64,000 nt of DNA, from NCBI RefSeq assembly GCF_001515305.1, contig NZ_LNQV01000016.1, forward strand, positions 27,179-91,178, given 5' to 3'. Positions 8,317-18,574 of the stretch are shown here, one piece after another. The first letter of the stretch is position 1, and every line of letters starts with the position of its first letter. The position numbers were made by a program, and so were the translations under genes. The notes under the pieces were generated by a model. That model had not been told where the DNA came from and searched no databases. It saw only the letters and a program-made list of their open reading frames with translations. The DNA is from Aquitalea pelogenes (lineage in GTDB: Bacteria > Pseudomonadota > Gammaproteobacteria > Burkholderiales > Chromobacteriaceae).

Positions 8317-9438
8317 TCAGTCCGGTTGATCGTGCATCCAGTAGTTGCTTTGCCGACGTACCACCTCGGAAAGCGAACCGCTGTCCTGATACACATCGCG
8401 CAGCCATTGGCTGTCGGACTGACGCTTCAGTACCCGCGCACGCAGTGCGGCCAGTTCCGCTTCGCAGCCAAGTGCGACGGCATGTGCCTGCAGCTGGTTC
8501 AGGGTACTCAGCAAGTCTTCCTGCACGCTGGTTTGCTGGCCGCTGCTGCTATTGACCAGCACACCGTCAAAGCCGAAACGACAAGCCTGAAAGCGGTTGT
8601 AGCTGTAAGTCAGGTAGTGTGCGGGGCTGATGTCACGCCATTCCTGTTCCATGCAGTGCCGGGCCAGCATCTGGGCGTAAGCGGCCAGCAAGGTGGGCGT
8701 GACAATGTCCAGCGGAGTGTCGCAGATGCGGATTTCCACCGTGCCGTATTCCGGTTTGGGGCGGATGTCCCAGTAAAAGTCTTTCATGCTGGCGACAATG
8801 CCCAGTTTCGCCATGTCCTGAAAATAGTCATTGAACTGGTCCCAGCTTTCCACGCAGGGCATGCAGCCGGACAAGGGAAAGGCATTGACACTGGTCAGGC
8901 GTGAAGTTTGAAACCGGGTGTCCATGCCCTGATAAAACGGTGAGGCGGCGGACAAGGCAATGAAATGGGGAATGTAGCGCGCCAGATAGTGTCCCAGGCG
9001 GATGGCGCTGTCGCCGTCCGGGCAGCCGATGTGAATGTGCTGCCCGTAGACGGTGAATTGCTTGGCCAGATAGCCATACAGTTCCGAAACCAGCTGATAG
9101 CGTGCCTTGGGGTAAATCTGCTGCTCGCTCCAGTGCTGAAAAGGGTGGGCGCCGCCACCGGCCAGGCCAAGATTCAGTTTTTCCGCGTTGCGGGTCAACA
9201 GCTGCCGGATGGCTTGCAGTTCCTGCAGCATCTCGCTGCAATGGGTGTGAATGGCGGTGCCGATTTCAATCATGCCCTGGGTGATTTCCGGCTTGATGTC
9301 ATAACCATGTGGCTGACGGTCGATCAGCAGCAGCAAGTCGTCCGAGCCACGGGTCAGGTTGTAGTCACGGCGGTTGACTATCATCAGTTCCAGTTCCACG
9401 CCCAGGGTCAGTGGTGTGCTGTTGTTGAATTCCAGCAT
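8317..9438 (-). CDS. ybdK: Carboxylate-amine ligase of the YbdK / glutamate-cysteine ligase type 2 family
   Basis: A 373-residue protein of the GCS2 family. The N-terminal GVELELMIVN carries the metal/ATP-binding Glu pair; GGAHPF, HIHIGCPDGDSAIRL and YGTVEIRICDTPLD match the conserved YbdK blocks. E. coli YbdK has weak gamma-glutamyl-cysteine ligase activity in vitro, but its physiological substrate is not settled, so glutathione synthesis should not be assumed. It follows the cation/proton antiporter gene by one base and is probably cotranscribed with it. Confidence 0.88.
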   Translation of the reverse strand: MLEFNNSTPLTLGVELELMIVNRRDYNLTRGSDDLLLLIDRQPHGYDIKPEITQGMIEIGTAIHTHCSEMLQELQAIRQLLTRNAEKLNLGLAGGGAHPFQHWSEQQIYPKARYQLVSELYGYLAKQFTVYGQHIHIGCPDGDSAIRLGHYLARYIPHFIALSAASPFYQGMDTRFQTSRLTSVNAFPLSGCMPCVESWDQFNDYFQDMAKLGIVASMKDFYWDIRPKPEYGTVEIRICDTPLDIVTPTLLAAYAQMLARHCMEQEWRDISPAHYLTYSYNRFQACRFGFDGVLVNSSSGQQTSVQEDLLSTLNQLQAHAVALGCEAELAALRARVLKRQSDSQWLRDVYQDSGSLSEVVRRQSNYWMHDQPD

Positions 9439-9439
9439 G

Positions 9440-10635
9440 TCAGTGCTCCTTGCTCAGTTCGCCTGCCTGTTGCAGGGCCAGTCGGCACAGCCAGGGGCCG
9501 GCCAGTTCGCTGATGACCAGCACTGCCATCAGGCAGGCCGCGGCGTTATTTGCCTGTGCGCCCAATGCCAGCGAACCCATGCTCAGCAGCATGCACTGCC
9601 GCCCGACAGCGGGTTGAGTGCCAGCCCCAGCCACAAGCCGCGTCGACGGGTGAGGCAATTGGCGGGTGCCAGTGCAAACCAGAACAACATGGCAATGCCG
9701 GTACGCAACAGCAGGTAGGTGATGGCCAGCGGCCAATGGCTTGCCAGCGCTTGTGGTTGCAGCCAGGCACCGGCTGCCACGAAAAAGGCGACAAAGAAAA
9801 AGTGACTGCCAGCCAGCAGGTCGGGCTCGCTGATGCTTTCGCCGCCGCGCAAATTGCGGGTGGCGAGGCCAAATACCAGCAAGGCCAGCGATGGTAGCGT
9901 GCCCAGCATCACGGCCAGGCCCACCAGCAGGGTAATCAGCCCGAACAGCAGTACGGTGCGGTGCTGGCGCTGATGGCCCAGCCAGTGGTTGAGCGCAATG
10001 GCCAGTACGCCGGCCAGCAAGCCGAGCAGGCTGGAGCCCAGAATCAGCCAGGCCGGGGTGAGCAGACTGTCTGCTGATGGCTGTTGCCGGAACAGGTGAG
10101 CCGAGCCAAGTGCAATGGCAAAGACCAGCAGCGACAGCAGGCTGGACAGGGCGGTGGCGGTGGCCAGCCGGTCGCTGACCTGACCTTCGGCGCGCCCCTC
10201 GCGCATCATTTCCAGAATGACGATGGGTGAGCTTGCCATGCCGATGGCGGCCATGGTGGTGCTGGTTTGCCAGTCCAGTCCGGCAAAAACCAGCAATGTG
10301 TACAGTGCAGCAAATACCAGCAGGCAGTAAGTCAGCGTGCTGAGCAGCAAGGTGCGCTCGGCACGCAGCCAGCGCAAATCAACCCGGCGTCCGCTTTCAA
10401 ACAGCGCCAGGCCCAGTGCCAGATTGACAAACAGGTCGGCGGCACGCAGCAGGTCTTCGTTCAGGATGTGCAGGCTGGCCGGGCCGATGATCAGGCCGAT
10501 CAGCACATAGCCGGTCATGGCGGGCAGGCGGGCAATGCGATTGGCAATATGGCCGCCCATTACCCCGAGGGTGAGGAGGATGCCAAAGGCGGCCAGCGGG
10601 TTAAGGGCAATGTTCTGCCAGGGAAAGTTTGGCAT
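9440..10635 (-). CDS. Cation/proton antiporter (CPA2/KefB-type membrane domain), frameshifted near 9597-9605
   Basis: A polytopic protein of about 12 membrane segments matching the Na+/H+ exchanger fold of monovalent cation:proton antiporter-2 proteins. No RCK/TrkA domain is attached. The main frame stops after GLALNPLSGG; the last 50-odd residues (QCMLLSMGSLALGAQ onward) are one frame away. Adding one G (GCGG[G]CAG, about 9597-9605) yields 398 residues. I start at ATG 10635 (MPNFPWQNIALNPL), which has a GGAGA site, not at the longer in-frame extension. The ion specificity cannot be read from sequence. Confidence 0.82.
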
Positions 10636-10831
10636 GGGCGTCTCCGTGGTCTGGTGGAGTGGGCTGCACAGGTGCAGGTCAAGGCCGGGAGTGGCGCGGA
10701 TTGGCAAGGGTTTGGCAGGTGGCGCGTTACAAGGTTTGATTAATAAGGGACTGCTGATGTAGTTGTATGGTTCCTTGGTATTTAAATTTTTATGCAACTG
10801 GCTATGTGATCAGGTTGTGGCGGGAAATGAA

Positions 10832-10853
10832 AAACGGCCCGTAGCGGGCCGTT
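10832..10853 (-). terminator. Rho-independent terminator of the MFS transporter gene
   Basis: On the minus strand AACGGCCCG-CTAC?-type loop with CGGGCCGTT forms a 9-bp stem followed by T5. It lies about 22 bases past the MFS stop codon. Confidence 0.8.
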
Positions 10854-10874
10854 GGCGAGGTGCGCACGGGTGAA

Positions 10875-12173
10875 TCAGCGCCGGCTGCGCTCCTGCCATA
10901 GCAGATAGCCACCCAATGCCATGCCCATGATGCACAGGGCGAGCACATAGCGTGCCGGTGCCAGAGGGTCGTGCTGTTGCCACAGTGTCACCACCATGGG
11001 GGTCAGGCCGCCGAAGATGGCATACGACACATTGTAGGAAAACGACAGCCCGGTGAAGCGGATGGCTGGCGGGAAAGCGCGCACCATCACATAAGGCACC
11101 GCACCGACAATGCCCACGCACAGCCCGGTCAGTGCATATAGCGCATACAGCTGGCTCGCGTCATGCGCGACGGTGGTATAGAAATGATGACTGCTCAGCC
11201 CCAGCAGCAGGCAGCCCAGAATGAAGGTCGGTCCGCTGCCCAGTCGGTCGATGATGCGACCGGCCAGAATGCAGCCTGCGGTCAGGGCAATAATGGCCAG
11301 GCTGTTGGCCTTCAGTGTGGTGGTTGCCACCATGCCGAACTGCTTTTGCAAATAAGTTGGTGTCAGCAGGATGACCACCACGATGGCAGCGGACAGCAGC
11401 CAGGTCAGCAGCATGGAGACGATGATGGCTGGCTTGTGCTGGCTCAGGACGGTCTTGAGTGGCAACTCTTCGGCCAATGCCTTGCGGGCCTGCATTTCGG
11501 CGAAAACAGGGGTTTCTTCCAGCCATTGGCGCAAATACATGGCCACCAGGCCGAACACGCCGCCAATCAGGAATGGCAGTCGCCATGCCCAGTCGGCAAT
11601 CTGCGCGGGGCTGAAGCTGCTGTTGATCAGCGTGGCCAGCAAGGAGCCCAGCAAGATACCTGCAGTCAGGCCGGCGGTCAGGGTGCCGCAAGCGTAGCCG
11701 GTGTGACGGGCAGGGACGTGCTCGGCGACAAATACCCAGGCACCGGGCACCTCGCCACCGATGGCGGCCCCTTGCAGGATGCGCAAGGCAAGCAAAGCCA
11801 GCGGGGCGGCAATGCCGATGCTGGCATAAGTGGGCAGCATGCCCATCAGCAAGGTTGGTACCGCCATCAGGATGATGGATAGGGTGAACATGCGCTTGCG
11901 TCCCAGCTTGTCACCAAAGTGGGCCATGATGATGCCGCCCAGCGGGCGCGCCAGATAGCCGGCAGCGAAAATGCCGAAGGTCTGGAACTGACGCAGCCAG
12001 TCCGGCATGTCCAGCGGAAAAAACAGCTTGCCGATGACCAGGGCGAAAAACACGAAAATGATGAAGTCGTAAAACTCCAGTGCGCCGCCCAGGGCGGCCA
12101 GTGCCAGGGTGCGGTAATCCTGGCCATTGAGCGGGCGGGGTGGGGTGTCCTCAAGCAGGTGCGGGGTGGTCAT
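10875..12173 (-). CDS. MFS transporter of the metabolite:H+ symporter (MHS) family
   Basis: A 432-residue protein with 12 predicted membrane helices. The N-terminal ALGGALEFYDFIIFVFFA and the loop after TM2 (GYLARPLGGIIMAHFGDKLGRKRMF) are typical of MHS-family carriers such as ProP, KgtP and CitA. Substrates in this family are organic acids, betaines or similar solutes; which one applies here is unknown. The start at 12173 (MTTPHLLEDTPPRPLNGQDY) fits the family better than the 47-residue upstream extension. Monocistronic, ended by its own terminator. Confidence 0.85.
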   Translation of the reverse strand: MTTPHLLEDTPPRPLNGQDYRTLALAALGGALEFYDFIIFVFFALVIGKLFFPLDMPDWLRQFQTFGIFAAGYLARPLGGIIMAHFGDKLGRKRMFTLSIILMAVPTLLMGMLPTYASIGIAAPLALLALRILQGAAIGGEVPGAWVFVAEHVPARHTGYACGTLTAGLTAGILLGSLLATLINSSFSPAQIADWAWRLPFLIGGVFGLVAMYLRQWLEETPVFAEMQARKALAEELPLKTVLSQHKPAIIVSMLLTWLLSAAIVVVILLTPTYLQKQFGMVATTTLKANSLAIIALTAGCILAGRIIDRLGSGPTFILGCLLLGLSSHHFYTTVAHDASQLYALYALTGLCVGIVGAVPYVMVRAFPPAIRFTGLSFSYNVSYAIFGGLTPMVVTLWQQHDPLAPARYVLALCIMGMALGGYLLWQERSRR

Positions 12174-12386
12174 GCGTATTCTCTTGGTAAATGAACAAGG
12201 CGGCCGCTCTGTGGCGGCCTGCGGTCTGCCTGTGGGCAGGGTAGTGAGAATACGAGATAGAAGGACGCGGGGCAATGCAACAAGCCGCCGTGCAGTGGCA
12301 GCTTGTTGCGTCATGGTGGGTAGTTTGTTGAGTTAATGTATTCAATCAGACAGATATTTCATGAAAGATGCGCGGAAAGTCTTTTG

Positions 12387-13450
12387 TCATGAATTGCTGC
12401 GCGGTGCGGTCGTTGCGCTGTGCAAGGCATTCAGTCGCGATAGCTGGTCTTCGGCCTCCTGCATCACGCGCAAAAAGAGTTCAGCCACGCCAGGAATGTC
12501 GTCAATCAGGCCTTGCACCTGGCCAACCAACTGCACTCCTTGTTGATGATTGCCTTCTTCAATGGCAAGGCGGATGGATTCGGTGGCTGCGCCAAACAAG
12601 GCCAGCTGGCGCAATTCCTGCGGTTTTTTCAGCATGCCGCCCAGTGCCACCTTCAGTACCGGCATCTTCAGCTTGCGGGCAACGGCGCTGGCCTTCCAGC
12701 CGGCCATCAGCAGGTTCATCGGCTTGCGACAGGCGGCGCGCGCGGCCGGGGTGTCCATCATGCGGCACCACAGGCCATCAAAATTTCGCGAATACAGGGT
12801 GTCACTGACACTGCGCTGGCGAATCATCTCCTTGCTGGTGGCGTGTACCGGGCTTTCACGGGTCATGGCCAGGCGGCTGCCCATGGCGATGGCATCGGCA
12901 CCCAGTGCCAGTGCGGCCAGCAGACCGGCCCCACTGCCAAGCCGCCGGCGGCGATGATGGGTAGCTTGCTCACCTTGCGAATGGCTGGAATCAGAACCAG
13001 CGAAGTGACTTCGCCGCCATGCGCGGCAGCTTCGTGGCCGGTCACCAGCAGGCCGTCCACACCGGATTTCTCTGCCGAGATGGCGTGTTTTTCCGTTACG
13101 ACGGTGGCAATCACCTTGCCGCCGTAGGCGTGTGCACGCTTTACAATCCAGTCGCCCTTGCCCAGAGAGAAGTTGATCACCGGCACTTGTTCTTCCAGTG
13201 CTACCACGCAATTGTCATGTGCGCCGGGCATCATCAGGGTGCAGCCAATGCCAAAGGGTTTGTCGGTCAACTCGCGGATGCGGCGGATGGCGGCGCGGGT
13301 TTGCATGGCATTGAGCGGCCCTGTGGCCAGAATGCCCAGGCCGCCTGCGTTGGCAGTGGCGGCCACCAGTTCGGGGGTGGCGATGTAGCTCATGCCAGGG
13401 CAGACAAGAGGCAATTGAATGCCGAAGGATTCGGTAAATCGGGTTTGCAT
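12387..13450 (-). CDS. Nitronate monooxygenase-like flavoprotein (NMO/2-nitropropane dioxygenase family), frameshifted near 12939-12947
   Basis: A TIM-barrel FMN enzyme. MQTRFTESFGIQLPLVCPGM and GLGILATGPLNA begin the barrel. VTGHEAAAHGG carries the conserved His region, and the phosphate-binding AAGG...LLAALALGADAIAMGSRL closes it. The last part is split between two frames: one base is missing near 12939-12947, where GGCGG[G]CTT would restore it. The repaired protein is 354 residues, normal for the family. Members oxidise alkyl nitronates or act as enoyl reductase-like flavoproteins, so the physiological substrate is open. Confidence 0.82.
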
Positions 13451-13528
13451 GATGATGGCCGCCGGGTGGTTTACACTATGGTGCTATTGTTCAGGTTTTT
13501 TCCGAAAAATTCAAACGGTTGTTTGATT

Positions 13529-13729
13529 ATGTACATGGTATTGATTGGCTGGCTCTACGTAGTGCTGATGCTGGCCGTTGCACAGAACAGTCTGTGGGCA
13601 ACGTTTTCCATTCTGTTCTTCCTGGGCTTTTTGCCCACCCTGTTTATTGCAAGAATGACACGCCGCCGCCTGCGCAAACGGCAGGAATTGGCGCAAGAGC
13701 AGGCAAATCAAGGCAAGACGCTTGAGTGA
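13529..13729 (+). CDS. Small membrane protein of unknown function
   Basis: A 66-residue protein with two hydrophobic helices (about residues 3-21 and 24-42), then a basic tail rich in Arg, Lys and Gln (RRRLRKRQELAQEQ). I do not recognise a family. It is divergent from the nitronate monooxygenase-like gene and just upstream of the rpsB promoter, whose -35 element overlaps its last codons. Confidence 0.65.
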   Translation: MYMVLIGWLYVVLMLAVAQNSLWATFSILFFLGFLPTLFIARMTRRRLRKRQELAQEQANQGKTLE

Positions 13730-13751
13730 GGCGGCTTTGCGGTGCTAGAAT
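13722..13751 (+). promoter_or_regulatory. Sigma-70 promoter for rpsB-tsf
   Basis: TTGAGT and TAGAAT are separated by 18 bases, about 120 bases upstream of the rpsB start. This leaves a long 5' leader that contains the structured element at 13790-13842. Confidence 0.6.
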
Positions 13752-13789
13752 CCTGCGTCCTCTGCATTGGGCAGGGGAAACACTACGCA

Positions 13790-13842
13790 CATCCGCGCCA
13801 AAGGGTGCCGCCAACGCAAAATGGCGGTTGTCTGCGCGGATG
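13790..13842 (+). promoter_or_regulatory. Structured rpsB 5' leader, probable S2 autoregulation site
   Basis: CATCCGCGC pairs perfectly with GCGCGGATG to form a 9-bp outer stem. Inside it GCCGCCA pairs with TGGCGGT around an A-rich loop. The element sits 28 bases before the rpsB start. Ribosomal protein S2 represses its own rpsB-tsf mRNA through a leader structure in gammaproteobacteria; by position this is a likely equivalent, but equivalence is inference. Confidence 0.5.
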
Positions 13843-13870
13843 GAGGCTTAACCCTTTAAGGAGTTTTTGC

Positions 13871-14599
13871 ATGTCCACCAACGTTACCATGCGTCAAATG
13901 CTTGAGGCCGGCGTTCACTTCGGCCACCAAACCCGTTTCTGGAACCCGAAGATGGCTCAGTACATCTTTGGCAGCCGCAACAAGATTCACATCATCAACC
14001 TGGAAAAGACTCTGCCGCTGTTCATCGGCGCCCAGGAATATGTGCGTCGTCTGGCTGCCAACAAGGGCACCGTAATGTTTGTTGGTACCAAGCGCCAGGC
14101 GCGTGAGATCGTCCGTGAAGAAGCTGCCCGCGCTGGCATGCCGTTTGTTGATCACCGCTGGCTCGGCGGCATGCTGACCAACTACAAGACCGTGAAGCAG
14201 TCCATCAAGCGTCTTGAAGAAAAGCGTGCCATCCTGGAAGGCGCTGATACCGGTTACAACAAGAAAGAACTGTTGGACCTGCAACGCGAAGTTGACAAGC
14301 TGGAACGCTCGCTGGGCGGTATCAAGGATATGAAGGGCCTGCCGGATGCCATCTTCGTTATCGACACTGGCTACCAGAAAGGTACCATCGTTGAAGCCAA
14401 GAAACTGGGTATCCCGGTAATCGGCGTTGTTGATACCAACAACTCGCCGGATGGCATCGACTACGTTATTCCGGGCAACGACGACTCCAGCCGTGCCATC
14501 CGCCTGTACGCTCGCGGCATCGCCGACGCCGTACTGGAAGGCCGCGCCCAGTCGCTGCAAGAAGTCGTAGCTGCCGCCGAAACGGCCCAGGCTGAGTAA
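13871..14599 (+). CDS. rpsB: 30S ribosomal protein S2
   Basis: 242 residues starting [28 protein letters not shown] at an ATG with an AAGGAG site 7 bases upstream; the frame is open further upstream but that part is leader. [26 protein letters not shown] and [20 protein letters not shown] are hallmark S2 blocks. S2 joins the small subunit late and is needed for S1 binding. It is first in the conserved rpsB-tsf-pyrH-frr order, with a hairpin before tsf that may attenuate downstream expression. Confidence 0.97.
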   Translation: MSTNVTMRQMLEAGVHFGHQTRFWNPKMAQYIFGSRNKIHIINLEKTLPLFIGAQEYVRRLAANKGTVMFVGTKRQAREIVREEAARAGMPFVDHRWLGGMLTNYKTVKQSIKRLEEKRAILEGADTGYNKKELLDLQREVDKLERSLGGIKDMKGLPDAIFVIDTGYQKGTIVEAKKLGIPVIGVVDTNNSPDGIDYVIPGNDDSSRAIRLYARGIADAVLEGRAQSLQEVVAAAETAQAE

Positions 14600-14608
14600 G
14601 CAGACTCG

Positions 14609-14634
14609 AAAGGGGGCGCAAGCCCCTTTTTTCA
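14609..14634 (+). terminator. Hairpin terminator/attenuator between rpsB and tsf
   Basis: AAAGGGG and CCCCTTT flank a 7-base loop and lead into T6. In this conserved cluster it probably sets the rpsB:tsf ratio rather than ending all transcription. Confidence 0.7.
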
Positions 14635-14673
14635 GACCTGATTACCCTTACGTATCGAATACAGGAGTTACAA

Positions 14674-15540
14674 ATGGCGGAAATCACCGCAAAAATGGTT
14701 TCGGATCTGCGCGCTGCTACCGGCCTGGGCATGATGGAATGCAAGAAAGCCCTGGTTGAAGCTGAAGGCGACGCTGCCAAGGCTGAAGAAATTCTGCGCA
14801 TCAAGTCCGGCAACAAGGCTTCCAAGATGGCTGGTCGTCTGGCTGCCGAAGGTATCATCGGTTCTTACGTTGCCGGCGGCGTTGGTGCCCTGGTTGAAGT
14901 GAACTGTGAAACCGACTTCGTTGCCAAGGACCCGACTTTCGTTGCACTGGCCAATGCTGCTGCTCAAGCTGCTGCCACTGCCAACCCGGCTGATGTTGAA
15001 GCCCTGTCCGCTGTTGTGATCGACGGCCAGTCCGTTGAAGACATCCGCAAGGCTGCCATCGCCAAGTTGGGCGAAAACATGACCATCCGTCGTTTCGTTC
15101 GTTACGAAACCACCGGTACCATCGCTACTTACCTGCACGGTGCCAAGATCGGCGTGATCGTTGACCTGAAGGGTGACGAAGCGCTGGGTCGTGACATCGC
15201 CATGCACATCGCTGCTTCCAAGCCGATCTGTGTTTCCAAGGATCAGGTTCCGGCCGAAACCCTGGAACAGGAACGCAAGATCTACACCGCTCAGGCTGCC
15301 GAATCCGGCAAGCCGGCCGACATCGTCGCCAAGATGGTTGAAGGCCGCGTCAACAAGTTCCTGGCTGAAGTGACCCTGGTTGGTCAGCCTTTCGTCAAGA
15401 ATCCGGACGTGACTGTAGAAAAACTGCTGGCTGAAAAATCTGCTTCCGTAAATGCATTCGCCATGTTTGTTGTTGGCGAAGGCATCGAGAAGAAGGTTGT
15501 AGACTATGCTGCTGAAGTGGCTGCTGCTGCCAAGCTGTAA
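14674..15540 (+). CDS. tsf: Translation elongation factor Ts
   Basis: The guanine-nucleotide exchange factor for EF-Tu, 288 residues. The N-terminal UBA-like domain begins [30 protein letters not shown], and the core signature is [13 protein letters not shown] near residue 73. A GGAG-type site (caggag) precedes the ATG. Length and full conservation suggest a normal essential gene. Codon use is noticeably biased towards abundant tRNAs, as expected for a highly expressed protein. Confidence 0.97.
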   Translation: MAEITAKMVSDLRAATGLGMMECKKALVEAEGDAAKAEEILRIKSGNKASKMAGRLAAEGIIGSYVAGGVGALVEVNCETDFVAKDPTFVALANAAAQAAATANPADVEALSAVVIDGQSVEDIRKAAIAKLGENMTIRRFVRYETTGTIATYLHGAKIGVIVDLKGDEALGRDIAMHIAASKPICVSKDQVPAETLEQERKIYTAQAAESGKPADIVAKMVEGRVNKFLAEVTLVGQPFVKNPDVTVEKLLAEKSASVNAFAMFVVGEGIEKKVVDYAAEVAAAAKL

Positions 15541-15563
15541 GTCTGACAAGACTGTATGATCGA

Positions 15564-15593
15564 ACGGCACCCTGCCTGCAGGGTGCCGTTTTG
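15564..15593 (+). terminator. Hairpin terminator after tsf
   Basis: CGGCACCCTG-CCTG-CAGGGTGCCG is a perfect 10-bp stem followed by T4, 25 bases after the stop codon of tsf. Confidence 0.8.
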
Positions 15594-15632
15594 CAAACTG
15601 AATGCCCCAAACACACCCAACTCGAGGTTACC

Positions 15633-16352
15633 ATGAGCCAAGCTCCTTCCTATAAACGCATTCTGCTCAAGCTGTCCGGTGAGGCCCTGATGGGCGACGA
15701 TAACTACGGCATCAACCGCTCGACCATCGAGCAGATTGTCGGTCAGATCAAGGAAGTGGTAGAGCTGGGCGTACAGGTTGGTATCGTGATTGGTGGTGGC
15801 AACATCTTCCGCGGCGTCTCCAGTGCTGCCAGCGGCATGGACCGTGCCACGGCCGACTACATGGGCATGATGGCCACCGTGATGAATGCGCTGGCGCTGA
15901 AGGATGCCATGGGCAAGGTGGGAGTGGTGGCGCGTGTGCAGTCCGCCCTCACCATGCAGCAGATTGCCGAGCCCTATGTGCGTGGCAAGGCCATGCAGTA
16001 TCTGGAAGAGGGCAAGGTGGTGATTTTTGGTGCCGGTACCGGCAACCCTTTCTTCACGACAGATACCGCCGCAGCACTGCGCGGCATGGAAATGAATGTC
16101 GACATCATGCTCAAGGCCACCAAGGTGGATGGCGTGTACACGGACGATCCGAAGAAAAACCCGGATGCCGTACGCTATCAGACCCTGACCTTTGACGAAG
16201 CCATCGGCCGCAACCTGAAGGTGATGGATGCTACCGCTTTCGCGCTGTGCCGCGACCAGCACCTGAACATCAAGGTGTTCAGCATCTTCAAGCAAGGCGC
16301 ACTCAAGCGCGTAGTGCTTGGCGAAGATGAAGGCACGCTGGTACACTGCTGA
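15633..16352 (+). CDS. pyrH: UMP kinase
   Basis: A hexameric bacterial UMP kinase of the amino acid kinase fold, 239 residues. It makes UDP from UMP for nucleotide synthesis and is regulated by GTP and [17 protein letters not shown] begins the nucleotide-binding core; [25 protein letters not shown] and [17 protein letters not shown] are conserved. The ATG at 15633 (MSQAPSYKR), with a GAGG site, is chosen over an in-frame start 14 codons upstream that would fall in the tsf terminator. Confidence 0.97.
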   Translation: MSQAPSYKRILLKLSGEALMGDDNYGINRSTIEQIVGQIKEVVELGVQVGIVIGGGNIFRGVSSAASGMDRATADYMGMMATVMNALALKDAMGKVGVVARVQSALTMQQIAEPYVRGKAMQYLEEGKVVIFGAGTGNPFFTTDTAAALRGMEMNVDIMLKATKVDGVYTDDPKKNPDAVRYQTLTFDEAIGRNLKVMDATAFALCRDQHLNIKVFSIFKQGALKRVVLGEDEGTLVHC

Positions 16353-16368
16353 GCTTGATGAATACCAA

Positions 16369-16408
16369 GGGGCGGAAACGGCTGGAAGCCGCTTTCCGCC
16401 TTGTTTTT
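16369..16408 (+). terminator. Hairpin terminator between pyrH and frr
   Basis: GGCGGAAA-CGGCT and AGCCG-CTTTCCGCC form a long, nearly perfect stem ending in TTGTTTTT. It may be partial, since frr follows within 26 bases. Confidence 0.75.
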
Positions 16409-16433
16409 CAAAGTACCGATTTTTGGAGCAAGC

Positions 16434-16991
16434 ATGATTAATGAAGTCAAGAAATCCGCCGAGCAGAAGATGACCAAGTCTCTGGAGGCGTTCAAGACCG
16501 ACCTGACCAAAGTACGTACGGGTCGCGCCCATACCGGCATTCTTGATCATGTCATGGTCGACTACTACGGTAGCGACGTGCCGGTAAACCAGGTAGCCAA
16601 TGTCAGCCTGATTGATGCCCGTACCATCGGCGTACAGGCATGGGAAAAGAACATGGTGGCCAAGATCGAGAAAGCCATTCGCGATTCCGATCTGGGTCTG
16701 AACCCGGCTTCCATGGGCGACATCATCCGCGTGCCGATGCCGATGCTGACCGAAGAACGTCGCCGTGACCTGATCAAGGTGGTGCGTAGCGAGGCTGAAG
16801 GCGCTCGTGTGGCTGTGCGCAATATTCGTCGTGATGCCAATAACGAATTCAAGAACCTGATCAAGGACAAGGCCATTACCGAGGACGACGAGCGCCGCGG
16901 CCAGGACGACATCCAGAAAATGACCGACAAGTACATTGCCGAGATCGACAAGGCGCTGGCGGCCAAAGAAGCGGACCTGATGGCGGTATAA
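16434..16991 (+). CDS. frr: Ribosome recycling factor
   Basis: A 185-residue tRNA-mimic protein that, with EF-G, splits post-termination ribosomes. The three-helix bundle begins [43 protein letters not shown] and the [28 protein letters not shown] helix are diagnostic. The ATG at 16434 has GGAG 7 bases upstream; an in-frame start 11 codons earlier lies inside the terminator. It is followed by uppS after 11 bases. Confidence 0.96.
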   Translation: MINEVKKSAEQKMTKSLEAFKTDLTKVRTGRAHTGILDHVMVDYYGSDVPVNQVANVSLIDARTIGVQAWEKNMVAKIEKAIRDSDLGLNPASMGDIIRVPMPMLTEERRRDLIKVVRSEAEGARVAVRNIRRDANNEFKNLIKDKAITEDDERRGQDDIQKMTDKYIAEIDKALAAKEADLMAV

Positions 16992-17002
16992 AGGAAATAG
17001 CC

Positions 17003-17752
17003 TTGTTTGGAAGCTCCACCAAGGACGTGCCGGAGGTGCGCTGCGTACCCCGGCATATCGCCATCATCATGGATGGCAATGGCCGCTGGGCCAAGAAGCG
17101 TTTCCTGCCGCGGGTGGCAGGGCACAAGAAGGGCCTGGACACCGTCCGTGAAATTGTCACCACCTGCAAGGAATTGGGGGTGGAGTACCTGACGCTGTTT
17201 GCCTTCTCCACTGAAAACTGGCGTCGTCCGCCGGATGAGGTGAGCTTCCTGATGGACCTGTTCATCCGTGCGCTGGAAAACGAAGTCAGCAAGCTGCATG
17301 CCAATAATATCCGCCTGCGGGTATTGGGTACGCGCGAGCGCTTCAGTCCGGCGCTGGCCGAACGCATCCAGGCGGCGGAAGACAAGACAGCGGGTAATGA
17401 CGGGCTGGTGCTCAGTATCGCTGCCGATTATGGCGGCCGCTGGGACGTGCTCAATGCAGTCAATGGCCTGATTGCCGATGGTGTCAGTGAGATTACTGAA
17501 GAAAACCTGGCTTCCCGCCTGTCCACGCACTGGGCTCCGGAGCCGGATCTGTTCATCCGCACTGGCGGCGAGCAGCGCATCAGCAATTTCCTGCTGTGGC
17601 AACTGGCTTATTCCGAGTTGTATTTCACTGATCTGCTGTGGCCGGATTTCAACCGTGCGGCACTGGATCAGGCACTGGACTCCTACCGCTCGCGCGAGCG
17701 CCGTTTTGGCCGCACCAGCGAGCAGCTGCCCGAACAGCAGCGCAGAAACTGA
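17003..17752 (+). CDS. uppS: Undecaprenyl diphosphate synthase (cis-prenyltransferase)
   Basis: Condenses eight isopentenyl units onto farnesyl diphosphate to make the lipid carrier for peptidoglycan and O-antigen. It has 249 residues. The catalytic P-loop [16 protein letters not shown] (Asp near residue 24), [11 protein letters not shown] and [20 protein letters not shown] are all present. The start codon is TTG with an AAGGAA site 6 bases upstream; no ATG fits as well. It lies directly before cdsA with a 6-base gap. Confidence 0.95.
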   Translation: MFGSSTKDVPEVRCVPRHIAIIMDGNGRWAKKRFLPRVAGHKKGLDTVREIVTTCKELGVEYLTLFAFSTENWRRPPDEVSFLMDLFIRALENEVSKLHANNIRLRVLGTRERFSPALAERIQAAEDKTAGNDGLVLSIAADYGGRWDVLNAVNGLIADGVSEITEENLASRLSTHWAPEPDLFIRTGGEQRISNFLLWQLAYSELYFTDLLWPDFNRAALDQALDSYRSRERRFGRTSEQLPEQQRRN

Positions 17753-17758
17753 CCCCTC

Positions 17759-18565
17759 ATGCTCAAGACCCGCATACTGACCGCTCTGGTGTTGCTGCCG
17801 CTGATGCTGGCCGCATTGTTCGTGTTTCCGGCGGATGCCTGGGCCGCTTTTTCCTGGCTGATCATCCTGTTGGCCATGTGGGAATACGCCCGCATGACGC
17901 CCCTGCGCGGCATGGCCAAGTGGGGGTATCTGGGCTTGAGCACGGCTTTTGCCGGTGTCTCCTGGTGGCAGGGCTGGCATATGCCGCAGGCTGCGCACCT
18001 GCTGGCGCTGGTGTTCTGGTTGCTGGTGATGCCCTTGTGGCTGGCCCGTCGCTGGACGGTAAAGTCCCCCGGCGTGGCTGCCGTGCTCGGCTGGGTGCTG
18101 ATGCTGCCGGCCTGGTATGGCTTTCTCGAGTGGCGGCCGCAGGCTGATGCCAGCCATGCGCTGACCTTGCTGGCCGTGATGGGCCTGGTGTGGGTGGCGG
18201 ACGTGGCCGCTTACTTCTCCGGCAAGGCATTCGGCAAGCGCAAGCTGGCACCTTCCATCAGCCCTGGCAAAAGCTGGGAAGGCGTTTACGGCGCGCTGGT
18301 GGGCGTGGCTGTTTATGTGGTCATTGTCAGCCGCCTGGGCTGGATTTCCGTCGGCCTGCCAGTGTGGGCGCTGGTATTGCTGGCCTTGCCGCTTACTGCG
18401 GTCAGCGTTTGCGGCGACTTGCTGGAATCCTGGTTCAAACGTGCGTCAGGCATCAAGGACAGCAGCAAGCTGCTGCCTGGTCATGGCGGCGTTTATGACC
18501 GAATCGATAGTCTCATTGCCGTTCTGGCAGTCAGCAATGCGCTGCGCGTGCTGGGCGGGCTGTAA
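17759..18565 (+). CDS. cdsA: Phosphatidate cytidylyltransferase (CDP-diglyceride synthase)
   Basis: An inner-membrane enzyme of 268 residues with about eight hydrophobic helices. It makes CDP-diacylglycerol from CTP and phosphatidate for all phospholipids. The C-terminal CDS signature appears as SVCGDLLESWFKRASGIKDS followed by LPGHGGVYDRIDS, with the metal-binding Asp residues. It lies between uppS and dxr, as in many proteobacteria, in one transcription unit. Confidence 0.95.
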   Translation: MLKTRILTALVLLPLMLAALFVFPADAWAAFSWLIILLAMWEYARMTPLRGMAKWGYLGLSTAFAGVSWWQGWHMPQAAHLLALVFWLLVMPLWLARRWTVKSPGVAAVLGWVLMLPAWYGFLEWRPQADASHALTLLAVMGLVWVADVAAYFSGKAFGKRKLAPSISPGKSWEGVYGALVGVAVYVVIVSRLGWISVGLPVWALVLLALPLTAVSVCGDLLESWFKRASGIKDSSKLLPGHGGVYDRIDSLIAVLAVSNALRVLGGL

Positions 18566-18574
18566 GCACATCTC

